Part shown: piece after piece, positions 53,947-62,577 of the stretch
How the letters are laid out: each line of letters opens with the position of its first letter
Numbering within the stretch: the stretch's first letter is position 1
From: Deltaproteobacteria bacterium
Lineage (GTDB): Bacteria; Desulfobacterota; Desulfomonilia; UBA1062
Reading direction: 5' to 3'
Assembly: GCA_018433085.1 (NCBI GenBank)
Contig: JAHDRW010000003.1
Location: 1 to 64,000 of the forward strand
Length of the DNA: 64,000 nucleotides
Program-made: the position numbers and the translations under genes
The notes under the pieces: generated by a model
What the model was told of the DNA's origin: nothing
Databases searched by the model: none
Seen by the model: only the letters and a program-made list of their open reading frames with translations

Positions 53947-55005
53947 ATGAGGACTATTGCAGTCATAAACCAGAAAGGCGGGTGCGGGAAAACGACCACG
54001 GTCATAAACCTTGCGGCGTGTCTGGCCCGGAAAAATAAAAAGGTGCTCGTCGTGGACATGGACCCCCAGGCCCATGCGACCCTTGGCCTCGGGCTCGGGC
54101 TGGGGGGGTACGAGTATACGATCTATGATCTCCTGCTGGATGCCGGCCGGAAGGATCTGAATGCCGGGGACGTGATCGTCGAGGTCTCGCGCGGTCTTGA
54201 CCTGATCCCCTCCGATGTGATGCTCGGCGCCGCCGAGCCCGCCCTGATGGGCAGGGCCCACCGGGAGTACCTGCTTGCCGATGTCCTTGAATCCATGGAG
54301 AAGGGATATGATTTCTGCATCATCGACTGCCCTCCCAACATCGGGATCCTGACCTTCAACGCCCTGTTCGCGTGCTCCGAGGCCATCATCCCCATGGAGA
54401 CCGGACTGTTCGCCATCCACGGTCTGGCCAAGCTGATGGAGACCGTGGAGATCGTCAACGCCAAGCGGAATCTCAAGATCGCCGTGGGCGCCCTGCTGAC
54501 CATGTTCGACCGCAGGACCCGGATCGCCTACGAATCCCTGCACGAGATCCAGAAACATCTTGGCGGGCAGGTGTTCACCACGGTCATCAATTTCAACGTC
54601 AGGCTCAAGGAGGCGGTGAGTCACGGCAGCCCCGTGATCGACTACGCCCCTGAATCGATCGGGGCCCGGGACTACCTGGATCTGGCCGCCGAGGTCGTCA
54701 AGATGAAAGTGAAGAGATCGGTTGCGGCCAGGGATGCACAGGACAGGGAAGAGGGCGTGCTGTTCTCCTTTTACGCGCCCCATGCCGAGCAGGTATGCGT
54801 GGTGGCCGACTTCAACGACTGGCAACCCGGCAGAACACCGCTCGAGCACGTGGACGGGAGCGGTGTCTGGCAGCGCTTCATTCCCCTGAAAAAGGGCGCG
54901 TACGAGTACAAGTTTCTGGTGGACGGCACCTGGGTCACTGACAGCACCAACCCGAAAGTCGCCAGGGGCGAGTTTGGAGAGAACTCTCTTATCGAGATCG
55001 AATGA
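53947..55005 (+). CDS. ParA-family ATPase fused to a CBM48 glycogen-binding domain
   Basis: This 352-residue protein is an unusual fusion. Residues 1-255 are a ParA/Soj ATPase with deviant Walker A KGGCGKTT (K10 and K15), V-D-M-D-P-Q-A and I-I-D-C-P-P; all catalytic parts look intact. Residues 269-352 form a CBM48/AMPK-beta-type carbohydrate-binding module with glycogen-contact residues W292, K322, W329 and N346; the spacing of the last three equals that of AMPK-beta (K126, W133, N150). AGGGAGG precedes the ATG at 53947. It heads a three-gene overlapping operon. A role in positioning glycogen or another glucan is my inference. Confidence 0.88.
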   Translation: MRTIAVINQKGGCGKTTTVINLAACLARKNKKVLVVDMDPQAHATLGLGLGLGGYEYTIYDLLLDAGRKDLNAGDVIVEVSRGLDLIPSDVMLGAAEPALMGRAHREYLLADVLESMEKGYDFCIIDCPPNIGILTFNALFACSEAIIPMETGLFAIHGLAKLMETVEIVNAKRNLKIAVGALLTMFDRRTRIAYESLHEIQKHLGGQVFTTVINFNVRLKEAVSHGSPVIDYAPESIGARDYLDLAAEVVKMKVKRSVAARDAQDREEGVLFSFYAPHAEQVCVVADFNDWQPGRTPLEHVDGSGVWQRFIPLKKGAYEYKFLVDGTWVTDSTNPKVARGEFGENSLIEIE

Positions 55006-55856
55006 CCATGGACGAGAAGAACAGGTTGGGCAGGGGCCTCAAGGACGTGTCACGGTTCTATCTCTCGGATTCGCCGCGAGAGGAAGTCCGCGGGAAAGAG
55101 CCGGGCCGGGACCCGTCTCTGCCGCGGCAGTGCCGGGTCGTACGGGTCATCTGCCCTGCCTCCGCCCTGATGGGGGCGTTCTTCACGGCCAACTTTTCGC
55201 TGGAGTTGGCACGGCACCGGCACCGGACGGCCGTCTTCGACGTGTCCGGCCGGGACGGAGAGGGTGTGGAGGCCGTGCTCCGGGAGGTGGCTCACCCCGA
55301 TCCCGCTTCCGGCTGCCTGTGGGTAAGGCTCTACGGTCTGCACGATATCCCTGTGTATTGCTCCGGATCAGCCGGCGAAGCAGGGCTTTCGGAGCGGTTG
55401 AGCGAGTCTGCAGGCCATCAAGGGCATCGATGGGCCGTGGTCAACTCCCCGTTCTGCCTGGATTCGCTTGAAAAGAGCCCGGTGAATTTCGATGCACTGC
55501 TCCTGAGCACCCTGGACGAGGCGTCCCTGCTCCAGTGTTACGCCTGTACCAGGGTGATCGTGCAGCGCGACCCGCAGGCCGGGGTCTCCCTGGTGCTCGT
55601 CGAGCCGGCCTCTGACGAGCAGGCCCGCGGGGTATTCTCCCGCTTCTCCGCGTTCGTGAAGGAGCGGCTGGGGGTGAGCGTGGCCTATCTCGGGCATCTC
55701 CTCCGCGACGAGGCCCTGGAGAGGTCCCTGTCCGGGCACCGGCCCCTGGTTCTCGGGTTTGAGCCCTCGCCTGCCCGGGAGAGCCTCGCCGCCGTGAGCC
55801 GGGCATTTCTGGAGCAGCGCCGGCTGCCTGTTCCGGGAGACGGGGGCGGTCAGTGA
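55002..55856 (+). CDS. FlhG/ParA-like protein lacking Walker A
   Basis: This 284-residue protein overlaps the ParA-CBM48 stop (ATGA). It aligns with FlhG/MinD-type ATPases: the Rossmann beginning V-V-R-V-I-C-P-A-S-A-L-M-G-A-F-F-T-A-N-F is where the P-loop should be, but the K-G-G-x-G-K-T is missing. The C-terminal Y-L-G-H-L-L-R-D-E-A-L-E and R-P-L-V-L-G-F-E-P resemble the FlhG end. The N-terminus has R-L-G-R-G-L, like the ParB N-terminal peptide that stimulates ParA. So it may be a non-catalytic partner or regulator of the ParA-CBM48 ATPase. Confidence 0.75.
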   Translation: MTMDEKNRLGRGLKDVSRFYLSDSPREEVRGKEPGRDPSLPRQCRVVRVICPASALMGAFFTANFSLELARHRHRTAVFDVSGRDGEGVEAVLREVAHPDPASGCLWVRLYGLHDIPVYCSGSAGEAGLSERLSESAGHQGHRWAVVNSPFCLDSLEKSPVNFDALLLSTLDEASLLQCYACTRVIVQRDPQAGVSLVLVEPASDEQARGVFSRFSAFVKERLGVSVAYLGHLLRDEALERSLSGHRPLVLGFEPSPARESLAAVSRAFLEQRRLPVPGDGGGQ

Positions 55857-56419
55857 CCAGAATACTCAAACCGATCTCCGGCAGGGCGGTCGACTATCTC
55901 GACCAGATCTGCGCGCAATATTTCAAGGAGGTTTGCGGGCTGCGCATCGTAGAGCGCAACCTGGGCAACGCGTTTACCGGCAGGGTCGATCTGCTGGCCA
56001 CGGACGACGCCCAAGTCTATCTCGTCACCATCGGAACGGGCGAGTTCGCGGGCTCTCTGCTCCGCTCGTTCATGGGATACCGGTGGTTCCGCGAGAACCG
56101 GGAATTTCTCGGAAGGATCTACGGGGCCGAAGAGATCGATGTGAGCCTGCCGCCGTGCCTGGTTATCCTCTCCCGGGACATCCCCGTGGAGGCCGCGGCC
56201 ATGTGCAGGGATGTCTGCACCGTACCGGTGAGCCTCTACCGGTACCGGCTCTTCGGTTCGGAGGACGACCCGGACATCAGCATCGAGGGCATCGCGGAGT
56301 CGGACGGGGTTCCTCTGAAGGAGTTTTCCTTCGACGAGCTGAGGAAGGAACTCGGGATCGAGCACGCCGGGCTCACGGACCAGGATATCAGAGATTTCCG
56401 GGCCGCGATGGGGTTTTAA
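55853..56419 (+). CDS. Nuclease-fold-like protein with lost active site
   Basis: This 188-residue protein starts with GTG inside the previous stop (GTGA). Residues 40-85 follow the PD-(D/E)XK pattern of DUF91/NucS-like proteins: G-R-V-D46-L-L-A-T-D-D, a strand, then the place of the E-x-K which here is T59-I-G61, and a helix with Y-R-W-F-R-E-N. So the acidic D is kept but the catalytic E and K are not. The C-terminal half is unknown. It may act as a scaffold. Fold assignment is by pattern only. Confidence 0.55.
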   Translation: MTRILKPISGRAVDYLDQICAQYFKEVCGLRIVERNLGNAFTGRVDLLATDDAQVYLVTIGTGEFAGSLLRSFMGYRWFRENREFLGRIYGAEEIDVSLPPCLVILSRDIPVEAAAMCRDVCTVPVSLYRYRLFGSEDDPDISIEGIAESDGVPLKEFSFDELRKELGIEHAGLTDQDIRDFRAAMGF

Positions 56420-56795
56420 GAGACGGCAGCTGTACCCTCCCTGATTTTCAGATATTTTTCCGTTGTTTTCTGCGCCTTCCACATTCGGTCCCGGGGAAGA
56501 GGCCATTGCACAGAAGGGATGCATCGTGCGCCCACAAAGAAATCTGACCAGCCGGGAGGTGTCCTTTTACCGGACAGGCTGCCCGGGAACAGGCAGGTTT
56601 CGATGTTCATTCCCGGGGAAGGCTCTTCCCGGAGTGAGACGGGAACCTATATATAATAAAAGACAGGGCCCCCGGGAAGAACCATGCAGCGGTCCGCTTC
56701 AGGGTTCTGCCCTCCAGGATCGGTCCCTTCCCGGCGGACTCGCCGGCTCGCATGGGAAAAAACAGGCCGTCAGGCCCGGTAGAGAGGAGGATGGT
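56420..56795. other. Intergenic region before the ferredoxin gene
   Basis: No supported gene or clear terminator is visible in these 376 bases. The open frame running into the ferredoxin gene lacks coding character upstream of 56796. Confidence 0.45.
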
Positions 56796-56990
56796 ATGAA
56801 GGTGGAAGTAGACGAAATGAAATGCGGGACCATCGGGGTCTGCGTGCAGATCTGTCCGGAGGTCTTCCGGTTCCATCCCGGGAGCAAGAAGGCCTATGCC
56901 ATGATGCCCGAGGTGCCTCCGCATCTCCAGGCAAAGTGCATCGAGGCGGCCGAGAAGTGTCCGAATAACGCCATAATCATCCGTTTCTGA
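56796..56990 (+). CDS. Small ferredoxin, probably [3Fe-4S]
   Basis: This 64-residue ferredoxin starts at ATG 56796 behind AGAGGAGG. The cluster motif reads C10-x2-I13-x2-C16-x3-C20-P, with the distal C55-P. The second cluster cysteine is replaced by Ile13, which favours a [3Fe-4S] cluster on C10, C16 and C55. C20 and C48 occupy the positions of the disulfide in single-cluster ferredoxins such as Desulfovibrio gigas FdII. The acidic surface and small size fit a soluble electron carrier; the partner is unknown. Stand-alone gene. Confidence 0.85.
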   Translation: MKVEVDEMKCGTIGVCVQICPEVFRFHPGSKKAYAMMPEVPPHLQAKCIEAAEKCPNNAIIIRF

Positions 56991-57344
56991 ATTGATGGCG
57001 CGTTTCCCGGTCCGGTGAGCGCCTTTGCGGAAACGGAACGCGAATCTTGCCAGGGCACTTGACTGGTAGTGTGCCTGTGATAGAATTCCCCGCGTGCACC
57101 CGGGAACGAAAACAGGGTGAGCACGGCCGGATGGAATCGTACGGGCGCGGGGAGAGCCTTTCTTGTCACGAGGGCCGCTGGAAGGCGGCAGGACGGCCCA
57201 TCGAAAGCAGCCCGGAGAAGGTTCCGATGAAGAGCAGCTTGATAACCGAAGGGGTTTCAGGGGTATTTTCGATTCATTTTCTTACGAACGGATCGCAGGA
57301 CAATTCAATCGGCAGACTGGTTACTGCAGGGGAGATGGTTTTTC
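56991..57344. other. Region with a promoter before the NlpC/P60 gene
   Basis: No gene is supported. It contains the promoter at 57059-57086; its transcript would have a long leader to the NlpC/P60 start. Confidence 0.45.
57059..57086 (+). promoter_or_regulatory. Sigma-70-type promoter upstream of the NlpC/P60 gene
   Basis: TTGACT (57059-57064), a 16-base spacer and TAGAAT (57081-57086); each hexamer matches five of six consensus positions. The next start codon is about 260 bases downstream. Confidence 0.5.
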
Positions 57345-58760
57345 ATGAAGAGATTTTTATCGGGGGGCATCGGGTTTGCTCTTGTCGTCATGTTTCTCTT
57401 GAGCGCGTGCGCAGGATCGAGGCCGGGCGAAGAAAGGGTCTTTCATTATTCCGCCCCGGCGCTCCTGCCGGGAACCACATCGGTGATGAACACCCCGGGT
57501 TTCTGGATCGGGGCTCACCCTGATCCGGACAGGGTCGTGATCCCGGCGGAGAACATGGAGGGCTTCAACGAGACCATCCGCAGCCGGACCGGGGTGATTC
57601 AGGACGTGACCACGTTCCCCGGGACCATGAAGGGCACGAGGGTCGTGGACGCCGCCCGGGGGAGCCTGAGATTCATCTCCTCGCGGAGATATTTCCACGA
57701 GGACGGCACGCGGACAGACAACACGTTCTTCGGCGAGATGGAAACGCTGATGAATCTCGATGCCGTGCCTGAGGAGGTCCCCGTCCGGCTCGGAATGGTG
57801 ACCGGCTATACCGACCAGCGCATCCTGCCAACGGACCGGGAGCTGTATTCGAGCATGAAGAGCACCGATATCGACCGGCTCCAGAACAGCGCCTACGACA
57901 TCGGGACCCCCCTGGTGGTCCTGCATGCCACCGGAGACGGCAGCTGGCTCTACACCATTACCCCCTTGAGCGAGGGGTGGATAAAGGCGGCGGATGTGGG
58001 CTACTGCACGCGGGAGCAGATGGTGCATTACCTGAATGCCGAGCCCTTTGCGGTCACTACCGAGGCCAAGGTGGACCTGTTCCTGGACCAGGACTTACGG
58101 GGACACCTTTCCTTTACCCGGATGGGATGCCGCTTCCCGTCCCGGGATTCCGACGTTCCGGGGGTGATCGAGGTGCTGCTGCCCTTCCGGAACGAAGACG
58201 GCGGGTGCGTGTTCAAGGGAGGGTTCGTCATGGCCTCCCAGGTGAGCCGGGGATACCTCCCCTACACGCCCCGAACGGTCATTCTCCAGGCCTTCAAGCT
58301 GCTCCACTCACCCTACGGGTGGGGAGACATGCACGGCGAACAGGACTGCTCGCGGTTCATCCAGGTGATCTTCTCCACCGTGGGCATCCAGTTCCCCCGG
58401 AACTCCCTGCAGCAGGCGAAGGTGGGGAGGCTCATCGCCGGCTTCACCCGGCAGACCGAGCTCGAGAAGCGGCTGGACCTTCTTTCGGATCCAATCCTCG
58501 GCGGGACGAGCATCCTGCACATGAACGGCCACATCATGCTCTTCCTCGGCAGCGTGGGCGGAGTGCCGTACGCGATCCACGACATGCGGGGATACTCTGA
58601 GCCGAAGGGCAAGGAAGAGCGCTTCCGGCTGGTGAACCGGGTGGTGGTGTCGAACCTGTACCTCGGCGAAGGAACGAACTCGGGAACCTACCTCCAGCGC
58701 CTGCTGACGGTGAGGGCGGTGGAGATAGGCGAGCCCGATCGGCAGGTCGCCTCTCCCTGA
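57345..58760 (+). CDS. NlpC/P60-family lipoprotein with SH3-like domains
   Basis: This 471-residue lipoprotein has a signal with lipobox L-S-A-C22 (V-M-F-L-L-S-A-C). The middle (about 140-300) resembles bacterial SH3 domains: G-T-P-L-V-V-L-H-A-T-G-D-G-S-W-L-Y and G-W-I-K-A-A-D-V. The C-terminal NlpC/P60 domain has catalytic Cys335 (E-Q-D-C-S-R-F) and His396 (M-N-G-H-I-M-L-F). Such enzymes cleave peptidoglycan stem peptides, as in YkfC-like proteins. The ATG follows GGGGAG. A hairpin with a T-run follows the stop. Confidence 0.85.
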   Translation: MKRFLSGGIGFALVVMFLLSACAGSRPGEERVFHYSAPALLPGTTSVMNTPGFWIGAHPDPDRVVIPAENMEGFNETIRSRTGVIQDVTTFPGTMKGTRVVDAARGSLRFISSRRYFHEDGTRTDNTFFGEMETLMNLDAVPEEVPVRLGMVTGYTDQRILPTDRELYSSMKSTDIDRLQNSAYDIGTPLVVLHATGDGSWLYTITPLSEGWIKAADVGYCTREQMVHYLNAEPFAVTTEAKVDLFLDQDLRGHLSFTRMGCRFPSRDSDVPGVIEVLLPFRNEDGGCVFKGGFVMASQVSRGYLPYTPRTVILQAFKLLHSPYGWGDMHGEQDCSRFIQVIFSTVGIQFPRNSLQQAKVGRLIAGFTRQTELEKRLDLLSDPILGGTSILHMNGHIMLFLGSVGGVPYAIHDMRGYSEPKGKEERFRLVNRVVVSNLYLGEGTNSGTYLQRLLTVRAVEIGEPDRQVASP

Positions 58761-59504
58761 GGCACAGGAGACCCCCCTGCGACCTCTCCGGCCGTTTCCC
58801 TCACGGGAGGGGAGAGGCCGGAGAGGCATGACCCCTGTTTTTTTAGTGACCATGCGCCCTTCCACAGGGTAACTGCCCGGCCCCTCGGCTTTTTTTCGCG
58901 GGCGGGCGCGTAAATTTCTTCCATCACGCCAATATCCTGTGTTATAGACAAGCCTTGGCGCTCAGGAAAACGGCAGGGGCATGATTAACAGGGCACCCGC
59001 GCCGAAGGACGTCACCATCTGCAGCGAATGAGCCGCCGTTTGTTTGATTGAATCCCCCTTCGCTTTCGCTTTTTAAGGACTTTGGAGGTGGTGTCACGTT
59101 CTCCGCTGCTTTCAGGCTTTAACCGGGTCCAGGGATTACCCTGGGACCCATATTATTGACGAGAAGATAATGAAACATCATTCCCCGCATCCGCCGCGAG
59201 GTGGTTCCGGGCAGGGAAGGCGCCCGGGCTGACAGGGGTGATGGTTCTGATTTTTTCACGGGAGCGCGCTCTGCGGGGCTATCCAACCGAGAGCCCGGTC
59301 TCCCGGTGATGGGGAGGGTTCTTTCGATGACGGGAAATCGTGCATCTTTCCGGGAAAGGTATGTCCGCCGCTTCGCCCCGAAGCCGTCCGGTAGCCGGGG
59401 CCTTTGCCGGCAGGGCCGGTCCATCGGTGCAGACAGTGTTCGATCCAGGTCTTCAGCCGGTATCCGCCCCGCCCCGGAGCAGGCCGTCAGGAGTGGGCCC
59501 CTCC
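58761..59504. other. 744-base gap before the MMPL gene
   Basis: No gene is supported. It contains the terminator at 58783-58844 and a bulged hairpin GGGTCCAGGG-ATTA-CCCTGGGACCC (59125-59149) that might be regulatory. The MMPL reading frame extends back to 59340 but is low in family signal before 59505. Confidence 0.45.
58783..58844 (+). terminator. Terminator of the NlpC/P60 gene
   Basis: An 11-base stem CCTCTCCGGCC / GGCCGGAGAGG (58783-58793 with 58816-58826) has a 22-base loop, and a run of seven T lies at 58838-58844. The spacing from stem to T-run is 11 bases, so function is likely but not certain. Confidence 0.5.
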
Positions 59505-62486
59505 ATGGATAGGCCGTCCGGGACAGCGACCAGTCCGATCCTCCGGTACCGGTGGCTCCTGCTCTCGCTCATCGGCGTGTTCACGGTGGTCCTGGCTTTA
59601 AGCGCCCTGAGGCTCAAGGTCAACAACGACCACTCCACCTGGCTTCCCAGGCACGACAAGACCGCCCAGCTCCTGCTTAAGGTCGACGAGGAGTTTTCCT
59701 CCAACGTAATGGTCTTCACGGTCATCGACTTCTCGGACCAGGGTGTGTTCAATCGCGCGTCCCTGGAGCTCATCCGGGAAATCACCAACGAGCTCGACGG
59801 CATGGAAGAGCTGTTCAACGTCACGAGCATCGCCAACATCATCGACATCCGCAAGACCGAAGACGGAATCGAGGTGGGCGATCTCATGACCGACATCCCG
59901 GCTACTCCAGAGGAGATGGAGGACTTCAGGGAGTATGTCCTGGCCGAGGAGATGTACGTGAACACGATCGTTTCCGCGGACGGCACCTTCAGCGCCCTCA
60001 TGACCAATATCCACAGCTCCTACGACGAGGTGAGCGTCTTCGGGAAGATCGAGAAGGCGGTCAATGAGATCGCCGGTGACCGCGCCCACTTCTTCGGCGG
60101 CGATCCCGCCGTGCACTTTTACATGAACGAATACATGAACCGCGACATGACGGTGCTCGTTCCCGTCATGCTGGCGGTCATCGTGTTCGTGCTCTGGTTC
60201 GGCCTCAGGCGCTTCACGGGCGTGGTCTTTCCGCTGGTTTTGGTCGGCCTGTCCATTGTCTGGACCTTCGGCCTCATGTCGTTCTTCGATTATCCCATCA
60301 ACATCCTGAGCCCGCCGGTGGCCGTGCTTCTGCTGGCCCTGGGCTCGGACTATGCCGTGCATTTCTACAACCATTACCTGAAGAGGGGGGATCTCTCGTC
60401 GTCCTCCTCGGAGATCACCGTCCCCATAGTCATGAGCGCCCTGACCACCATTGCCGGGCTCCTCACCTTCGCCACCACCAGGATCGACGTGCTCAAGAAC
60501 TTCGGCATCGAGATGGCCTTCGGCCTCGGGTCGGCCTGCTTCCTGTCGGTGGTGCTGCTCGCGCTGGGCCTGCACGTGTTCAGGATCAGGGCGACCACCC
60601 CGGAAGAGCACCGGCAGGGCGCACACATCTTTTCCCGCGCCATGGCGGGGCTCGGCGGCTGGGTGCACGACCACGCCCTGACCGTGCTCGCGGTCTCCGG
60701 CGCGGGCCTGGTGATCATGGGGTTCGGCATCCTGAACATGAAGACCAACGTGGATTTCATCGGGCAGCTTCCCGAAGACAGCCCCCCGCGACAGGGCTGC
60801 AACATCCTCATGGACCACTTCAGCGGCATGTACCCCTTCAGCATTTATTTCCAGGGAGACCTGGAAGACCCCGCTGTCATGAACCGGATGAACTATCTGG
60901 AAAACTATCTGCGGTCCGAAGGCATCGTGGGCGGGATCACCTCGGTCAATGCGCTCATCGCCGAGGAAAACTGGCTCATGAACGGCATATACGCGATCCC
61001 CGAGACCCGCGAGGGGATCGCCAACCTGTGGTTCATGCTCGAGGGCCAGGAGATCCTGAAGACCTTTGTCAGGCCCGACCGGCAGCAGGGGCTGGTGAAC
61101 TCCATTGTAAAAGAGTCGAGCACCAGGGAGATGCGCGTTCTTGCCGGGCGCCTGGAAGAGTTCATGGACCGGGAGGTCTCGGGCAGGATCGTGCAGGTGG
61201 ACCCAGGCGAACTGAGCAGCGAGGGAAAGGCCGCCCTGGAACGGGTGCGGCTCGCCGAGGCCGCCCGGCAGCTGGCCTGGCTCGCCCGGTTCTACGGCGG
61301 CGTCGAGGGGCTGGACCCCATGCGGCTGGAAGAGCGGCTCTCCCCGGGATTGACCGGCATCGGGACGGATATCGATTTAACCCCTGTTCTGCACGAGGCC
61401 CGGGCATATCTGGAGGAAGAGACCGTCGAAGTGCTGCCCGATTCACTTATCATCGCCCTCCTGGGAGCTGTCCGGGAGAACCCGGCCTGGGACCAGGAAG
61501 CGGCCGGCCGGGCGCTTGAGGAAATGATCGTGCAGAGCGGCTCCATGGACCGGGAGGACGCCCGCCTCACCGCCGGCGGGCTGCTCAGGCGCGTGGGGTT
61601 CGCGCTGAGGCTCCAGGAGATCGCCTCGCTCCAGGCTGCATGCTCCGACCTGTATCCGCCCGGGCTCACGGCGGGCGAGGATTTCCGGAAGCGTTCCGAC
61701 GGCGTGTTGTGGGATCTCCTGGCGGAAAGGCCGGTTTTCTTTCTCAGCCAGGTGGAGCAGGTGCCTGGAATCGAATCCGCGATCACCACGTCCGTAGAGG
61801 TCTCCATAGACCAGGCAGGCATGCCCGAGACTATCCGGGTCGTGCACCGTCTGCTCATATCGAGCCAGTTCCAGAGCCTGGTGCTCGCATCGCTGATCGT
61901 GCTCGTCCTGGTCTCGCTGACCCAGAAATCCGTCAAGCGGGGGACCCTCTCGCTCTTGTCCATCCTGATCCCCCTGGAGTTCATCCTGGGATTCATGGGG
62001 TGGAAGGGCATCCCTCTGGATCTGGGTACCGTGCTGTGCGGCGCGCTGGTCATCGGTCTCGGCGTCGACGGCTCCATTCACTTTCTCCACTACTTCCACC
62101 GGCTCGGCAAAGAGGGAATCCACGGCAGAGAAGCGATTCAGCGGACCATGGGTCACGTGGGCAGGGCCGTTCTCACGGCCAACGCCACCACATTTTCCGG
62201 GTTCGTGGTGCTGCTCTTCTCCCAGACCACCGCGGTGAGGAACTTCTCCACGGTAAACTCGCTGGCCATTCTCCTGGTGACCGTCTCCATCCTCACCATC
62301 CTGCCGGCGCTCATCACCCTCACGCATCTGGGGGAGTCCCGGGATGCCGCACATGGAGCCCGTGCCGCAGAGTTTCGCGGCTTCGCGCAAGGCGGCCCCG
62401 GCATTCATGATTCGATCCCGGACAGGGACCGTCCCGGAAGGGCCACTCACAGCGCCGGTAGCCGGGAATCCGATGATCACGGCTGA
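59505..62486 (+). CDS. MMPL/RND-superfamily transporter
   Basis: This 993-residue transporter has the two-fold RND plan. TM1 (about 15-35) leads into a periplasmic loop of about 190 residues. A six-helix block follows, with the signature G-S-D-Y-A-V-H-F-Y-N-H-Y. TM7 then leads to a second, larger loop of about 360 residues, and the last block has G-L-G-V-D-G-S-I-H-F-L-H-Y. The aspartates in both motifs are the proton-relay type. The ATG at 59505 follows CAGGAG; the upstream in-frame extension is low-complexity. Likely export of a lipid or hydrophobic compound, as for HpnN/MmpL; substrate unknown. Confidence 0.88.
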   Translation: MDRPSGTATSPILRYRWLLLSLIGVFTVVLALSALRLKVNNDHSTWLPRHDKTAQLLLKVDEEFSSNVMVFTVIDFSDQGVFNRASLELIREITNELDGMEELFNVTSIANIIDIRKTEDGIEVGDLMTDIPATPEEMEDFREYVLAEEMYVNTIVSADGTFSALMTNIHSSYDEVSVFGKIEKAVNEIAGDRAHFFGGDPAVHFYMNEYMNRDMTVLVPVMLAVIVFVLWFGLRRFTGVVFPLVLVGLSIVWTFGLMSFFDYPINILSPPVAVLLLALGSDYAVHFYNHYLKRGDLSSSSSEITVPIVMSALTTIAGLLTFATTRIDVLKNFGIEMAFGLGSACFLSVVLLALGLHVFRIRATTPEEHRQGAHIFSRAMAGLGGWVHDHALTVLAVSGAGLVIMGFGILNMKTNVDFIGQLPEDSPPRQGCNILMDHFSGMYPFSIYFQGDLEDPAVMNRMNYLENYLRSEGIVGGITSVNALIAEENWLMNGIYAIPETREGIANLWFMLEGQEILKTFVRPDRQQGLVNSIVKESSTREMRVLAGRLEEFMDREVSGRIVQVDPGELSSEGKAALERVRLAEAARQLAWLARFYGGVEGLDPMRLEERLSPGLTGIGTDIDLTPVLHEARAYLEEETVEVLPDSLIIALLGAVRENPAWDQEAAGRALEEMIVQSGSMDREDARLTAGGLLRRVGFALRLQEIASLQAACSDLYPPGLTAGEDFRKRSDGVLWDLLAERPVFFLSQVEQVPGIESAITTSVEVSIDQAGMPETIRVVHRLLISSQFQSLVLASLIVLVLVSLTQKSVKRGTLSLLSILIPLEFILGFMGWKGIPLDLGTVLCGALVIGLGVDGSIHFLHYFHRLGKEGIHGREAIQRTMGHVGRAVLTANATTFSGFVVLLFSQTTAVRNFSTVNSLAILLVTVSILTILPALITLTHLGESRDAAHGARAAEFRGFAQGGPGIHDSIPDRDRPGRATHSAGSRESDDHG

Positions 62487-62577
62487 CCTCCTGATATCCG
62501 GACGGGCAAGCCTGTTGTGGTCTTTGCGGTTTTGCAGTATGCATTGCAGGTGAAATGATTGCGGAGGTGTCGATCAG

